From: Streptomyces flavidovirens DSM 40150
Lineage (GTDB): Bacteria; Actinomycetota; Actinomycetes; Streptomycetales; Streptomycetaceae
Assembly: GCF_000429085.1 (NCBI RefSeq)
Contig: NZ_AUBE01000015.1
Coordinates: 62,001-126,000, forward strand
Direction: 5' to 3'
DNA: 64,000 bases
Below are positions 40,923-51,440 of this stretch, one piece after another. The notes under the pieces were generated by a model, which saw nothing but the letters and a program-made list of their open reading frames with translations, made no database searches and was not told the origin of the DNA. The stretch's first letter is position 1; each line of letters opens with the position of its first letter. A program made the position numbers and the translations under genes.

Positions 40923-42695
40923 TCACTTGACGCCGAGGGAGGCGTAGTCGTAGCGGCCGTTGTAGGAGTCGGCCGTGTAGACGTTGGTCAGCCGCGAGCT
41001 GCGCCAGATCACGTTCTTCTCGAACGTGAAGGGCAGGTAGACCGCGTGCTCGGAGACCTTCTCGTTGATCTGCTTGTAGTACTCGGCGGCCTTGTCGGGG
41101 TCCGTTTCGAGCAGCGCCTTGTCGAACAGGCCGTCGATCGACTTGTCCTTCATCATCGAGAAGTTGTTGTTGCCGCTGTCGAGGATGAAGCGGCTGTCGA
41201 CCAGCGGCTGCAGGAAGCCCTGGCCGGTCGGGAAGTCGGCACCCCAGCCCATGATGATGATGCCGTAGTTCTTCTTGTCGACGTTCTTGGGAGCGCCGAT
41301 GATGCCCGAGGTCTGCGCACCGTCGTACTGGTCGATCTGCACCTTGATGCCGATCTTGCCCAGCGACGCCTGCATCGACTCGGCGGTGGCGATCTCCTGC
41401 GGCTTGTTGTTGCGGACCGCGATGGTGGTCTCGAAGCCGTTCGGCTTGCCGCAGGCCTTGAGCTCTTCCTTGGCCTTGGCGACGTTGCCCTCGGTGTCCT
41501 TCAGGACGTTGTACGGGTCGTACTTCGCGTCCGAGCCCTTGATGCTCGGCGGCAGCATGTTGGTGGCGATGTCGCCACCCGCCATCGGGCCGCCGCGCGC
41601 GGTCTGGAGCGACTTGTGGTCGGAGCCGTAGATGACCGCCTTGCGGCAGTGGACGTTGTCCATCGGCTTGACCGTCTGCGGGAACACCGCGTACCGGATG
41701 AAGCCGGTCTGCGGGTTGTCGACGTTCGCCTTGTGGTCGCGCAGCGCCTTGGTGCGGCCGGCCGGGCTGATGCCGGTGGCGTTGATGTCGACGTCGTAGG
41801 CGCCCTCGATCAGGCGGTTGTCCATGTCGTCGGCGTTGGTGATGAGCTTGAGCGAGACCTTGTCCGGCAGCGCCTTGCGGACGGTGTCGGTCTCCTTCTT
41901 CCAGTGGGGGTTGCGGCTCAGCTCCATGCCCTTGTTGGGGGTGTAGGAGTCGATCTTGTACGGGCCGTTGGAGAAGGGCTTCAGGCCGTACTTCTCCACC
42001 GTGTCCTTGTCCTGGCGGACCGGCGTGGCGGCCGGCATGGCCAGCATCTGGAGGAAGTCACCGTTGGGCTTCGGGAGCTTGAAGACGATGGTCTTGTCGT
42101 CCGGCGTCTCGATGGCCTTCAGGCCCAGCTTGTCGGCCGACTTGTCCTTGTACGGGCCCTTGTACTCCTTCTTCGGGTCCAGGACCTGCTGAAGGTAGAT
42201 CGGGCCGCCGGAGATCTTGTCCTGGGCCCAGATGCGCTCGATGCCGTACTTGATGTCCTTGGAGGTGATGGGCTTGCCGTCCTCCCAGGCGAGCCCGTCC
42301 TTCAGCTTGAAGGTGTACGTCTTCTTGTCTGCGGAGACCTGGCCGGTGTCGGTCGCCATGTCGGCGACGAGCTCGGTGGACTCGGTGCCCGGGACCGGCT
42401 TGAAGGTGATCAGCTGGCGCGTGTAGTAGCGGGCGAAGTCCCACATGAAGCCGTAGTAACCGCGCTGCGGGTCCCAGGAGTCGGAGTCCTGCGTACCGAT
42501 GAACTTGATCGTGCCGCCCTTCTTGTCCGAAGGGTTCGCGATCTTGCCGACGGCCGCGTTGAAACCAGGGGCCTTGCCCTTGCCGTCGGACTCGTCCTTG
42601 CCACCGCCGCCGCAGGCCGCGGTTCCGACGAGCGCGGCGACAACGAGCGCCGCGCTTGCGGCGAGCCGTCGCCGGGAAGAACTGTTGGCTGTCAC
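40923..42695 (-). CDS. oppA: Oligopeptide-binding lipoprotein (OppA/DppA type)
   Basis: 590 residues. GTG start with GGAGG nine bases upstream. Signal peptide SRRRLAASAALVVAALVGTA with the lipobox Cys in AACGGGG (about residue 30), so it is membrane-anchored outside. The SBP family 5 core is clear: TYTFKLKDGLAWEDGKPITS, GPYKIDSYTPNKGMELSRNP, VHCRKAVIYGSDHKSLQ and IIMGWGADFPTG. It captures peptides for OppBC. It lies second in the operon, after oppC. Confidence 0.94.
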   Translation of the reverse strand: MTANSSSRRRLAASAALVVAALVGTAACGGGGKDESDGKGKAPGFNAAVGKIANPSDKKGGTIKFIGTQDSDSWDPQRGYYGFMWDFARYYTRQLITFKPVPGTESTELVADMATDTGQVSADKKTYTFKLKDGLAWEDGKPITSKDIKYGIERIWAQDKISGGPIYLQQVLDPKKEYKGPYKDKSADKLGLKAIETPDDKTIVFKLPKPNGDFLQMLAMPAATPVRQDKDTVEKYGLKPFSNGPYKIDSYTPNKGMELSRNPHWKKETDTVRKALPDKVSLKLITNADDMDNRLIEGAYDVDINATGISPAGRTKALRDHKANVDNPQTGFIRYAVFPQTVKPMDNVHCRKAVIYGSDHKSLQTARGGPMAGGDIATNMLPPSIKGSDAKYDPYNVLKDTEGNVAKAKEELKACGKPNGFETTIAVRNNKPQEIATAESMQASLGKIGIKVQIDQYDGAQTSGIIGAPKNVDKKNYGIIIMGWGADFPTGQGFLQPLVDSRFILDSGNNNFSMMKDKSIDGLFDKALLETDPDKAAEYYKQINEKVSEHAVYLPFTFEKNVIWRSSRLTNVYTADSYNGRYDYASLGVK

Positions 42696-42810
42696 GATCA
42701 GCAACCTCCGTAAGAGTGCCGGTCCCTTGCGGGTCCGACGGTTTGGGTGGCCTCCTGACACATCGGCAGGGGCGGCGCGGTAAGAACGTGCGGTGGTGCG
42801 GGAGGAACGG

Positions 42811-43809
42811 TCAGCGGGAGCCCTTCGGGTCCAGCGCGTCACGCACGCCGTCACCGAAGAGGTTGAAGGCCAGGACCGTGACGAAGATGGCCACGCCGGG
42901 CGCGATCATGAACATCGGGTCCGCCTCGTAGTACTCCTTGGCCTTGGAGAGCATCTGGCCCCAGGAAGCGGTGGGCGGCTTGACCCCGGCGCCCAGGAAG
43001 CTGAGCGCGGCCTCGCTGAGCACGTTGGTCGGGATCATCAGCGTCGTGTAGACGGTGATGGGGGCCACCAGGTTGGGCAGCAGTTCCTTGAAGAGGATGT
43101 ACGCGCGGCCCGCGCCGAGGCTGCGGGCCGCCTCGACGTACTCGCGCTCCCTGAGGGACAGCGTCTGGCCGCGGACGATCCGGCCCACGTACGGCCACCC
43201 GAAGAAGCCGATGACGACGATGAGTGCACCGATGCGCACACCGGAACCGCTGAACCCCCAGAGGGAGTTGGGCAGTACCGAGACCAGCGCGATGATGAAC
43301 AGCAGTTGCGGGAAGGCCAGCAGGACGTCCATCACCCGGCTGATCGCCGCGTCGACCCAGCCGCCGAAGTAACCGGCGATGATCCCGAAGACCGTGCCGA
43401 GCGCGACGGCGAAGAGGGCCGCGAGGAAGGCGACCAGCAGCGAGATCCGGGCGCCGTAGACGAGGCGGCTGAACACGTCGCGGCCGTTGACGGGCTCGAC
43501 TCCCAGCAGGAAGTCGGAACTCATGCCGCCGAAGCTGCCGATCGGCGTGCCGAACAGCGGGTCGATCTTGTCCTCGTGGAAGTCGTTCGGCGGGTGGCCG
43601 AACGCGCTCACGATCAAGGGCGCGAACACCGCGACCAGGATCAGGAACAACACGACGACGCCACCGGCCAGCGCGACCTTGTCGCGCTTGAGACGCACCC
43701 ATGCGATCTTCCAGGGCGAGCGGCCTTCGATGGCTTTCGCCGGAACATCGGCCGCGACGTCAACGGCCGCGGTCTGGGCCGCGTTCGTGTCGTGCAGTGG
43801 TGCCGTCAT
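42811..43809 (-). CDS. oppC: Oligopeptide ABC transporter permease (OppC type)
   Basis: 332 residues. The cytoplasmic N-terminus (about 1-45) is followed by TM1 (LAGGVVVLFLILVAVFAPLI), a periplasmic loop with FHEDKIDPLFGTPIG, then five TMs (DVFSRLVYGARISLLVAFLA onward). The EAA loop is YVEAARSLGAGRAYILFKEL (about 215-234). First gene of the order oppC-oppA-oppB-oppD-oppF, all on the minus strand; downstream gaps are 115 and 116 bases, then four-base overlaps. Confidence 0.94.
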   Translation of the reverse strand: MTAPLHDTNAAQTAAVDVAADVPAKAIEGRSPWKIAWVRLKRDKVALAGGVVVLFLILVAVFAPLIVSAFGHPPNDFHEDKIDPLFGTPIGSFGGMSSDFLLGVEPVNGRDVFSRLVYGARISLLVAFLAALFAVALGTVFGIIAGYFGGWVDAAISRVMDVLLAFPQLLFIIALVSVLPNSLWGFSGSGVRIGALIVVIGFFGWPYVGRIVRGQTLSLREREYVEAARSLGAGRAYILFKELLPNLVAPITVYTTLMIPTNVLSEAALSFLGAGVKPPTASWGQMLSKAKEYYEADPMFMIAPGVAIFVTVLAFNLFGDGVRDALDPKGSR

Positions 43810-44216
43810 CGTGGTGGGGACCCCTCTCGGCTCGGCCGACGGGTGGTCGGCCCGCGCCTGCCGCTGTAGCGGCTTGTTCGCATCGCAGGTGCAAGTGGTG
43901 CGGAAACGTGCGGAAGGTGTTCAGAAAGAGCTGGGACAAACACAGTTGACACGGGGAAAGCGGGTCGCACACAGGACCGACGTTCCTTGTTGCGGGAGTC
44001 TTCAATGAGCGCGCGATCACCCGCCAGCCCTGACGGGCAATGGATGCGTAACCGTGATGTGGCCTGTGGCCTTCCGTTATCCGGACGCCGTGATCGGCTG
44101 AGCGGATCAGAAGCGGCCTATTGCACCAGACCGGACATGCCGCCCAACGGCCGTTATGGGCCGCGGAATTGGGCTATGGGTGCCGTGGCATCGGGTCGGG
44201 GGCCCGAGAGGCCGGC
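43810..44216. other. 407-bp intergenic region upstream of oppC
   Basis: No coding sequence is supported. The region should hold the promoter of the opp operon (minus strand) and the 3-prime end of the SseB gene transcribed towards it. It is visibly less GC-rich around 43,880-44,000. I could not assign a -10/-35 pair or a known riboswitch. Confidence 0.5.
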
Positions 44217-45020
44217 TCAGTAGGCGCGCGGGGCCGGGTAGCCGTAGCCACCCTGCGGGGCGGCGGAGGAGGGGGCGGCGGGCGCGTGCGCCTCGCGGGC
44301 GTAGAACGGGCGGGCGTTGGCGCGCAGCCACAGGGAGACGGGGTCGTACTCGTCGGACATCGCGACGGTGGACACGGGCAGGCCGTCGGGGACCACGCCG
44401 ACCGACTGCTGCATCATCGCGCGCACCGCCTCGACGGACGGCTGGCTCGTGTCGTAGAGATCGAGACCGATGGCCAGGTACGGCGCCCCGAGCGCCGGCT
44501 GCACCCACGCGCGGCGCAGCGAGCGGACCGCGGGCGTACGGTGGGCGTTCTGTGTGAGCAGGGCGTAGAACTGGGGGATCTCGATGGCCGGTTCGGAAAG
44601 CCGCAGCGGCCCGGCGGGCATCCGGTCGAGTCCGGTCGCGATACGCCGCAGATCGAGCCAGGGGATGCCGACGCCGCCGCCGGGGGCGTGCGGGTTGAGC
44701 CAGATGCCCCAGCGGTCGGGGAAGAGGGCGCGCGCGACGTCGCGCGCCGGCACCACTTCGTACGCCCGGCTCCAGCCGCTCGCGGCGAGCTCCTGGGCGG
44801 AGGTGACGCACGGCGCGTAGCCGAGGCCGTCGACGTCCATGTTCCCGTACTGCGCGTCGGGGGACCCGGCCTGGCCGTGCCAGAGCAGCATCCAGACCTG
44901 ACCGCCCGCCGGGTCGGCGAGGGCGCGCAGCAGCGCCTCGTACGCGTCGTACCGCCCGGGTGTCACCTGGCGCAGCATGTGCTCGACCTGCCCGGCCGCC
45001 GCAGTGCCTGACGCGCTCAC
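44217..45020 (-). CDS. SseB-family protein
   Basis: 267 residues. The SseB (enhanced serine sensitivity) fold is suggested by ADPAGGQVWMLLWHGQAGSP, LGYAPCVTSAQELAASGW, PDRWGIWLNPHAPGGGVGIP and a second half with PALGAPYLAIGLDLYD. The C-terminal 20 residues are Pro/Gly/Tyr-rich. GTG at 45018-45020 chosen; a GTG nine codons earlier is possible. A second family member lies immediately upstream. Family function is poorly understood; in E. coli overexpression gives serine sensitivity. Confidence 0.82.
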   Translation of the reverse strand: MSASGTAAAGQVEHMLRQVTPGRYDAYEALLRALADPAGGQVWMLLWHGQAGSPDAQYGNMDVDGLGYAPCVTSAQELAASGWSRAYEVVPARDVARALFPDRWGIWLNPHAPGGGVGIPWLDLRRIATGLDRMPAGPLRLSEPAIEIPQFYALLTQNAHRTPAVRSLRRAWVQPALGAPYLAIGLDLYDTSQPSVEAVRAMMQQSVGVVPDGLPVSTVAMSDEYDPVSLWLRANARPFYAREAHAPAAPSSAAPQGGYGYPAPRAY

Positions 45021-45109
45021 CCTGGGTCCCGCCCCTCTTCGATCCACCGTGTCGGTTGTCGACCAAGCTTAAGCGGCAGTACTGGCACAGAGCACGAGTC
45101 GGGCACGAG

Positions 45110-45883
45110 TCAGGCGCGCGTGTAGAAGGGCCGCACCTTCTCCAGCATCCAGCCGGCGACCGGGTCCTGCGCCACGTCCAGCAGGATCAGGTTGACCTCC
45201 CAGGGCACCTGGACGCGGCCGAGCGCCCGGCCGAGGGCGTCCATCGGGGCGTTGGGGTCGGCGCCCTCCCAGGTGGAGAGCTGTACGCCGACGAACAGCG
45301 CGGGGGACTCGCCTTCGACGCTCGCGAGCGCCCGGCGGGCGGTCAGCACCACACCGCTCTCCTCGAACTCCCCGGCCGCGGCGGAGAGGAAGTCGACCGG
45401 CTCCTCCTGCCAGTCCGGCTCGAAGAGCCGCACCCTGCCCCCACTGGCCGGTCCGTCCAGCGGCGTACGGCCGGCCCGGCAGAGCTCGGCGACGGCGGGC
45501 GGCGGCAGTGGCACGCCGACCGCGCCGTCCGGGTTCACCGCGATGCCGAGCTGCGGCGGCAGGCCGCGGGCGAACTCGCGGGCGGGCGCCACGGTGAAGG
45601 ACATGTGAGGCCCGGCGCACTGGCGCAGCTGCTCCTCGGAGCTGTACACGGGGACGTACGCCTCGCCGTGGATCAGCACGGTGGGCAGGTCGAGGTTCGG
45701 GGAGTCGGGCCCGCCACCGGACGGCAGCGGCACCCACACCTGGCTGCGCCCCAGCACCTCGACGATGCGGCCGCCCGCGCCGGGGTTGCCGAGTGAGGCG
45801 CCCAGCACCTCTTCGAGCTCGTTGCCGGGCCAGCCGTTGCCGCCGTGCGGGTGGGCGGGTATCGGGAAGTCGGGGAAGTCCAC
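45110..45883 (-). CDS. SseB-family protein (second copy)
   Basis: 257 residues with a GTG start. Carries the SseB pattern more fully: GNELEEVLGASLGNPGAGGR, SQVWVPLPSGGG, VYSSEEQLRQCAG, PPQLGIAVNPDGAVGVPLP in the first domain and an SseB C-terminal domain (VGVQLSTWEGADPN, ALGRVQVPWEVNLILLD) in the second. It precedes the other SseB gene by 89 bases on the same strand, suggesting a duplicated pair in one transcript. No ribosome site is obvious. Confidence 0.85.
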   Translation of the reverse strand: MDFPDFPIPAHPHGGNGWPGNELEEVLGASLGNPGAGGRIVEVLGRSQVWVPLPSGGGPDSPNLDLPTVLIHGEAYVPVYSSEEQLRQCAGPHMSFTVAPAREFARGLPPQLGIAVNPDGAVGVPLPPPAVAELCRAGRTPLDGPASGGRVRLFEPDWQEEPVDFLSAAAGEFEESGVVLTARRALASVEGESPALFVGVQLSTWEGADPNAPMDALGRALGRVQVPWEVNLILLDVAQDPVAGWMLEKVRPFYTRA

Positions 45884-45929
45884 GGCACGACTTTAACGCG
45901 GCGCGCCGCGTGCCCCGGAGCACTGTCCC

Positions 45930-45960
45930 AGGCCCGCTCCTCAGACGCCGGAGGGGCCGG
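45930..45960. repeat. Single REP-like element overlapping a stop codon
   Basis: CCTCAGACGCCGGAGGGGCC (45938-45957) closely resembles the reverse complement of the core of the 62-bp repeat at 58.8-59.2 kb (CCTCAATCGCCGGACGGGCT). It overlaps the 3-prime end of the P-loop gene and supplies its last codons and stop. Confidence 0.7.
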
Positions 45961-46657
45961 ATGTGCCGGGCAGGGGAAGGAAGTCGATCACCGTGAGCGC
46001 GCCCGCCGCATCCCGGTCGAGCAGCACTGCCGACGCACAGCCCACCGGCAGCCGGCCATCCTCCGCGTCCCGCACCAGCCGGCCCACCGCACGCCGGTGC
46101 CGGGCGAAGGCGTACCCCGAAACTCCGCGGCCCCGCTCCTGCTGCCCGGCCCGCGCCACATCGGCCGTCACGTCGAGGAGGACCAGGTGCAGCGCGACCC
46201 CCCGGCGGCGGGCGTCGCGCGCCAGCCAGCGCCGTACCCACGCCTGCGTGCCGCAGTCGTGCACCACGACGCCCTCGCCGGAGCGCAGCGCCCGCCACAG
46301 CCCGGCGTAGTGCGCCGCACGCACCAGGGGCCGGTAGAGCGCGTACGGCAGCAGCCGCGGCAGGCGCGCGTCCCAGCGCTCGCGCGCGTCCTGCGAGTCG
46401 ATACGGTGCGCCGCCGCGCTCGCCGTACGCCGGATCAGGGTGCTCTTGCCGCTGCCGGGCAGGCCGGACACGACCACCGTGTCACCGGCCGCGAAGGCGA
46501 GTACCCGCGGGCTGCGCCCCTCGCGCTCGCGCAGATCGCGCACGGTGGGCGCCGGCCGGCGGGCGGCGGCCCGCACCGGCACACCCTGCTGCGCGGGCAC
46601 CGCGCGGTGTGCGGTGCCCGCGGTCGTCGCGTACGCACCTGGCTGCTGGAACGTCAT
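45941..46657 (-). CDS. P-loop ATPase/kinase-like protein (AAA_33 type)
   Basis: 238 residues. Start ATG with GGGGGAAG about six bases upstream. Walker A is VVSGLPGSGKSTLIRR (about residues 61-76), followed by RIDSQDARERW, VVVHDCGTQAWVRRWLARDA and LVLLDVTADVARAGQQERGR, the layout of small zeta-toxin/chloramphenicol-phosphotransferase-like kinases of the AAA_33 class. The substrate is unknown. The last residues (GTSGPSGV) are encoded by a dispersed repeat element. It is divergent from the gcv operon. Confidence 0.82.
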   Translation of the reverse strand: MTFQQPGAYATTAGTAHRAVPAQQGVPVRAAARRPAPTVRDLREREGRSPRVLAFAAGDTVVVSGLPGSGKSTLIRRTASAAAHRIDSQDARERWDARLPRLLPYALYRPLVRAAHYAGLWRALRSGEGVVVHDCGTQAWVRRWLARDARRRGVALHLVLLDVTADVARAGQQERGRGVSGYAFARHRRAVGRLVRDAEDGRLPVGCASAVLLDRDAAGALTVIDFLPLPGTSGPSGV

Positions 46658-46836
46658 CGTCTTCCCCCTGTCGGGTGGCCCCCACCCTTCCCCCCACCCT
46701 TCCCCAAGAAGTGTAAAGAAAAGGTAATGCGCCACAAGTCCATTTCCGGATCTGTCCAGGTGCTGTCCAGGTGCTGCCCGGACGCCGCCCACGTGCAATG
46801 ATGTGCGCGCCAACTGCATACCGGCCGCTTGAATCC

Positions 46837-47033
46837 GCGCGGGAGAGTCCGAAGCACTGTGTGCCGAGGACGCCGAAGGAGCAAGTTCCTCCCTTGAATC
46901 TCTCAGGCCCCGTACCGCGCGGGCGAGGCAGATCTGAAAAGCGGGCCGCTTCGTCGCGGCTCCACCCAAGGTGCAAGCCGAGACCGTCACTCTCTCGGTG
47001 AACCTCTCAGGTTCCGATGACAGATGGGGAGGA
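46837..47033 (+). promoter_or_regulatory. Tandem glycine riboswitch
   Basis: Two glycine aptamers in series. The first runs from GCGCGGGAGAGTCCG (46837 onward) through CGCCGAAGGAGCAAG and GAATCTCTCAGGCCCCGTACC to GGCAGATCTG (about 46940). The second runs through CCACCCAAGGTGCAAGCCG, GTGAACCTCTCAGGTTCCGA and TGACAGATGGGGAGG (to about 47033). The repeated (T/A)CTCTCAGG and GACAGA/GCAGAT elements are the conserved cores. It lies 36 bases before gcvT. Established members activate glycine cleavage genes when glycine is high. Confidence 0.93.
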
Positions 47034-47068
47034 TTGTCCTCGCCTGTCATGCCCTGGGAGCCCCACAC

Positions 47069-48184
47069 ATGAGCAATGTCCCCCGTCACACCGCCCTCGA
47101 CGCGCTGCACCGTGCGCTGGGCGCGACCATGACCGACTTCGCGGGCTGGGACATGCCGCTGCGGTACGCCAGCGAGCGCGACGAGCACAACGCCGTACGC
47201 AACCGCGCCGGCCTCTTCGACCTCTCCCACATGGGGGAGATCACCGTCACCGGACCCCAGGCCGTGAACGCCCTCGACTACGCACTCGTCGGCAACATCG
47301 GCACGATCGGCCCCGGCCGCGCCCGCTACACGATGATCTGCCAGGAGGACGGCGGGATCCTCGACGACCTGATCGTCTACCGCCTGGCCGAAACCGAGTA
47401 CATGGTGGTCGCCAATGCCGGAAACGCGCAGATCGTCCTCGATGCGATCACCGAGCGCGCCGCCGGTTTCGACGCCGTCGTACGGGACGACCGGGACGCG
47501 TACGCCCTGATCGCCGTCCAGGGCCCCGAGTCCCCCGGCATCCTGAAGTCCGTCACCGACGCGGACCTCGAGGGGCTCAAGTACTACGCCGGCCTGCCCG
47601 GCACCGTCGCCGGAGTCCCGGCCCTCATCGCCCGTACCGGCTACACCGGCGAGGACGGTTTCGAGCTGTTCGTGGAGCCGCAGCACGCCGAGAAGCTGTG
47701 GCAGGCACTGACCGACGCGGGCAAGGACGCGGGCCTCGTCCCGGCCGGCCTCTCGTGCCGTGACACCCTGCGCCTGGAAGCGGGCATGCCGCTGTACGGA
47801 CACGAGCTGACCACCGCGCTGACCCCGTTCGACGCGGGCCTGGGCCGGGTCGTGAAGTTCGAGAAGGAGGGCGACTTCGTCGGCCGCGCCGCCCTTCAGG
47901 CCGCCGCCGAGCGCGCCGAGACCGCCCCGCCGCGCAAGCTCGTGGGCCTGATCGCGCAGGGCCGCCGGGTCCCGCGTGCCGGTTTCTCCGTCGTCGCCGA
48001 CGGCAAGGTCATCGGCGAGGTCACCTCCGGCGCCCCGTCCCCGACGCTGGGCAGGCCGATCGCCATGGCGTACGTCGACGCCGCGCACGCGGCGCCCGGC
48101 ACCTCCGGCGTCGGCGTCGACATCCGCGGTACGCATGAGCCGTACGAGGTCGTCGCGCTGCCGTTCTACAAGCGCCAGAAGTGA
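47069..48184 (+). CDS. gcvT: Glycine cleavage system T protein (aminomethyltransferase)
   Basis: 371 residues. GcvT takes the aminomethyl group from lipoyl-GcvH, passes C1 to tetrahydrofolate and releases ammonia. Features: TDFAGWDMPLRYASERDEHN at about 23-42, LFDLSHMGEITVTG, DGGILDDLIVYRL (folate-binding Asp near 100), YTGEDGFELFVEP and LSCRDTLRLEAGMPLYGHEL. Start ATG with GGGAG nine bases upstream; earlier in-frame ATGs lie in the riboswitch. First gene of gcvT-gcvH-glyA. GcvP is not in the window. Confidence 0.97.
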   Translation: MSNVPRHTALDALHRALGATMTDFAGWDMPLRYASERDEHNAVRNRAGLFDLSHMGEITVTGPQAVNALDYALVGNIGTIGPGRARYTMICQEDGGILDDLIVYRLAETEYMVVANAGNAQIVLDAITERAAGFDAVVRDDRDAYALIAVQGPESPGILKSVTDADLEGLKYYAGLPGTVAGVPALIARTGYTGEDGFELFVEPQHAEKLWQALTDAGKDAGLVPAGLSCRDTLRLEAGMPLYGHELTTALTPFDAGLGRVVKFEKEGDFVGRAALQAAAERAETAPPRKLVGLIAQGRRVPRAGFSVVADGKVIGEVTSGAPSPTLGRPIAMAYVDAAHAAPGTSGVGVDIRGTHEPYEVVALPFYKRQK

Positions 48185-48242
48185 CCCCCCGCACAACCTC
48201 CCCGTTCACCACCACTCCCCCGCGTACAGGAGAATTCAGGTC

Positions 48243-48623
48243 ATGAGCAACCCCCAGCAGCTGCGTTACAGCAAGGAGCACGAGTGGCTGTCGACCGCCG
48301 AGGACGGCGTCGCGACGGTCGGCATCACGGAGTTCGCGGCCAACGCGCTCGGTGACGTCGTCTACGCCGACCTCCCGGCGGCCGGCGACACGGTGAGCGC
48401 GGGCGAGACCTGCGGCGAGCTGGAGTCGACCAAGTCGGTCAGCGACCTCTACTCCCCCGTGAGCGGTGAGGTCGTCGAGTCCAACCAGGACGTCGTCGAC
48501 GACCCGTCGCTGGTGAACTCCGCCCCGTTCGAGGGCGGCTGGCTCTTCAAGGTGCGCGTCACGGACGAGCCGGGCGACCTGCTCTCCGCCGACGAGTACG
48601 ACGCCTTCTCCTCCGGCAACTAA
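48243..48623 (+). CDS. gcvH: Glycine cleavage system H protein (lipoyl carrier)
   Basis: 126 residues, standard size. The lipoylation Lys lies in ELESTKSVSDLYSP (about residue 64), and GITEFAANALGDVVYADLP, GEVVESN and PFEGGWLFKV are family landmarks. It shuttles the aminomethyl intermediate between GcvP, GcvT and GcvL. Starts 58 bases after gcvT, with AGGAGAATTC before the ATG. Confidence 0.97.
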   Translation: MSNPQQLRYSKEHEWLSTAEDGVATVGITEFAANALGDVVYADLPAAGDTVSAGETCGELESTKSVSDLYSPVSGEVVESNQDVVDDPSLVNSAPFEGGWLFKVRVTDEPGDLLSADEYDAFSSGN

Positions 48624-48642
48624 GACCTCGATCGGGACCGTG

Positions 48643-49905
48643 ATGACGCTTCTCAACACTCCCCTGCATGAGCTCGACCCGGACGTCGCCGCCGCCGTCG
48701 ACGCCGAGCTGCTCCGCCAGCAGTCCACCCTCGAAATGATCGCCTCGGAGAACTTCGCTCCGGTCGCGGTCATGGAGGCCCAGGGCTCCGTACTCACCAA
48801 CAAGTACGCCGAGGGCTACCCCGGCCGCCGTTACTACGGCGGTTGCGAGCACGTCGATGTCGTCGAGCAGATCGCGATCGACCGCATCAAGGCGCTCTTC
48901 GGCGCCGAGCACGCGAACGTACAGCCGCACTCGGGCGCCCAGGCCAACGCCGCCGCGATGTTCGCGCTGCTGAAGCCCGGCGACACGATCATGGGTCTGA
49001 ACCTCGCCCACGGCGGTCACCTGACCCACGGCATGAAGATCAACTTTTCCGGCAAGCTCTACAACGTGGTCGCGTACCACGTGGACGACGCCACCGGTGA
49101 GGTCGACATGGCCGAGGTCGAGCGCCTCGCCAAGGAGTCGAAGCCGAAGCTGATCGTGGCCGGCTGGTCGGCGTACCCGCGTCAACTGGACTTCGCCGCC
49201 TTCCGCCGCATCGCGGACGAGGTCGGCGCGTACCTCATGGTCGACATGGCGCACTTCGCCGGTCTGGTCGCCGCGGGCCTGCACCCGAACCCGGTGCCGC
49301 ACGCCCACGTCGTCACCACGACCACGCACAAGACGCTCGGCGGCCCGCGCGGCGGAGTGATCCTCTCCACCGCCGAGCTCGCCAAGAAGATCAACTCGGC
49401 GGTCTTCCCCGGTCAGCAGGGCGGCCCGCTGGAGCACGTCATCGCCGCGAAGGCCGTCTCCTTCAAGGTGGCCGCGAGCGAGGAGTTCAAGGAGCGCCAG
49501 CAGCGCACCCTGGACGGCGCCCGCATCCTGGCGGAGCGCCTGGTGCGGGCCGACGTCACCGAGCACGGCGTGTCCGTTCTCACCGGCGGCACGGACGTCC
49601 ACCTGGTCCTGGTCGACCTGCGGAACTCCGAGCTCGACGGCCAGCAGGCCGAGGACCGTCTCCACGGTCTCGGCATCACGGTCAACCGCAACGCCATCCC
49701 GAACGACCCGCGCCCCCCGATGGTCACCTCGGGTCTGCGGATCGGTACGCCGGCCCTGGCCACCCGCGGTTTCCAGGCCGAGGACTTCGCCGAGGTCGCG
49801 GACATCATCGCCGAGGCGCTGAAGCCGTCGTACGACGCCGAGGCCCTGGCCGCCCGGGTCACGGCCCTGGCCGGGAAGCACCCGCTTTACCCTGGTCTGA
49901 AGTAG
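48643..49905 (+). CDS. glyA: Serine hydroxymethyltransferase
   Basis: 420 residues. PLP enzyme interconverting serine and glycine with methylene-tetrahydrofolate. Signatures: LEMIASENFAPVAVMEAQGS, KYAEGYPGRRYYGGCEHVD, GLNLAHGGHLTHG, VDMAHFAGLVAAGLHPNPVP, and the PLP Lys in TTTTHKTLGGPRGG (about 230). The ATG was chosen over the GTG directly before it. It uses the C1 unit made by the glycine cleavage system upstream, so the operon turns two glycines into one serine. Followed by a strong terminator. Confidence 0.97.
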   Translation: MTLLNTPLHELDPDVAAAVDAELLRQQSTLEMIASENFAPVAVMEAQGSVLTNKYAEGYPGRRYYGGCEHVDVVEQIAIDRIKALFGAEHANVQPHSGAQANAAAMFALLKPGDTIMGLNLAHGGHLTHGMKINFSGKLYNVVAYHVDDATGEVDMAEVERLAKESKPKLIVAGWSAYPRQLDFAAFRRIADEVGAYLMVDMAHFAGLVAAGLHPNPVPHAHVVTTTTHKTLGGPRGGVILSTAELAKKINSAVFPGQQGGPLEHVIAAKAVSFKVAASEEFKERQQRTLDGARILAERLVRADVTEHGVSVLTGGTDVHLVLVDLRNSELDGQQAEDRLHGLGITVNRNAIPNDPRPPMVTSGLRIGTPALATRGFQAEDFAEVADIIAEALKPSYDAEALAARVTALAGKHPLYPGLK

Positions 49906-49930
49906 TTACGTACGGCACAGACTGAATAAC

Positions 49931-49968
49931 GGGGCACCGCGCACACTGAACAGTGAGTGCGGTGCCCC
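49931..49968 (+). terminator. Terminator after glyA
   Basis: Perfect 10-bp stem GGGGCACCGC (49931-49940)/GCGGTGCCCC (49959-49968), with an inner CACT/AGTG extension, 26 bases after the glyA stop. It should limit read-through into sdaA. Confidence 0.88.
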
Positions 49969-50050
49969 GCACCGTGTTGCCCCGCCCTAGATCATCTGCA
50001 CCACCCCCGCAGGCAGACAGCGGCGTCTACCAACCCTTAGGAGTCACCCC

Positions 50051-51418
<1,368 letters not shown>

Positions 51419-51440
51419 GGGAACAGCCCCGGTTTGCGTA

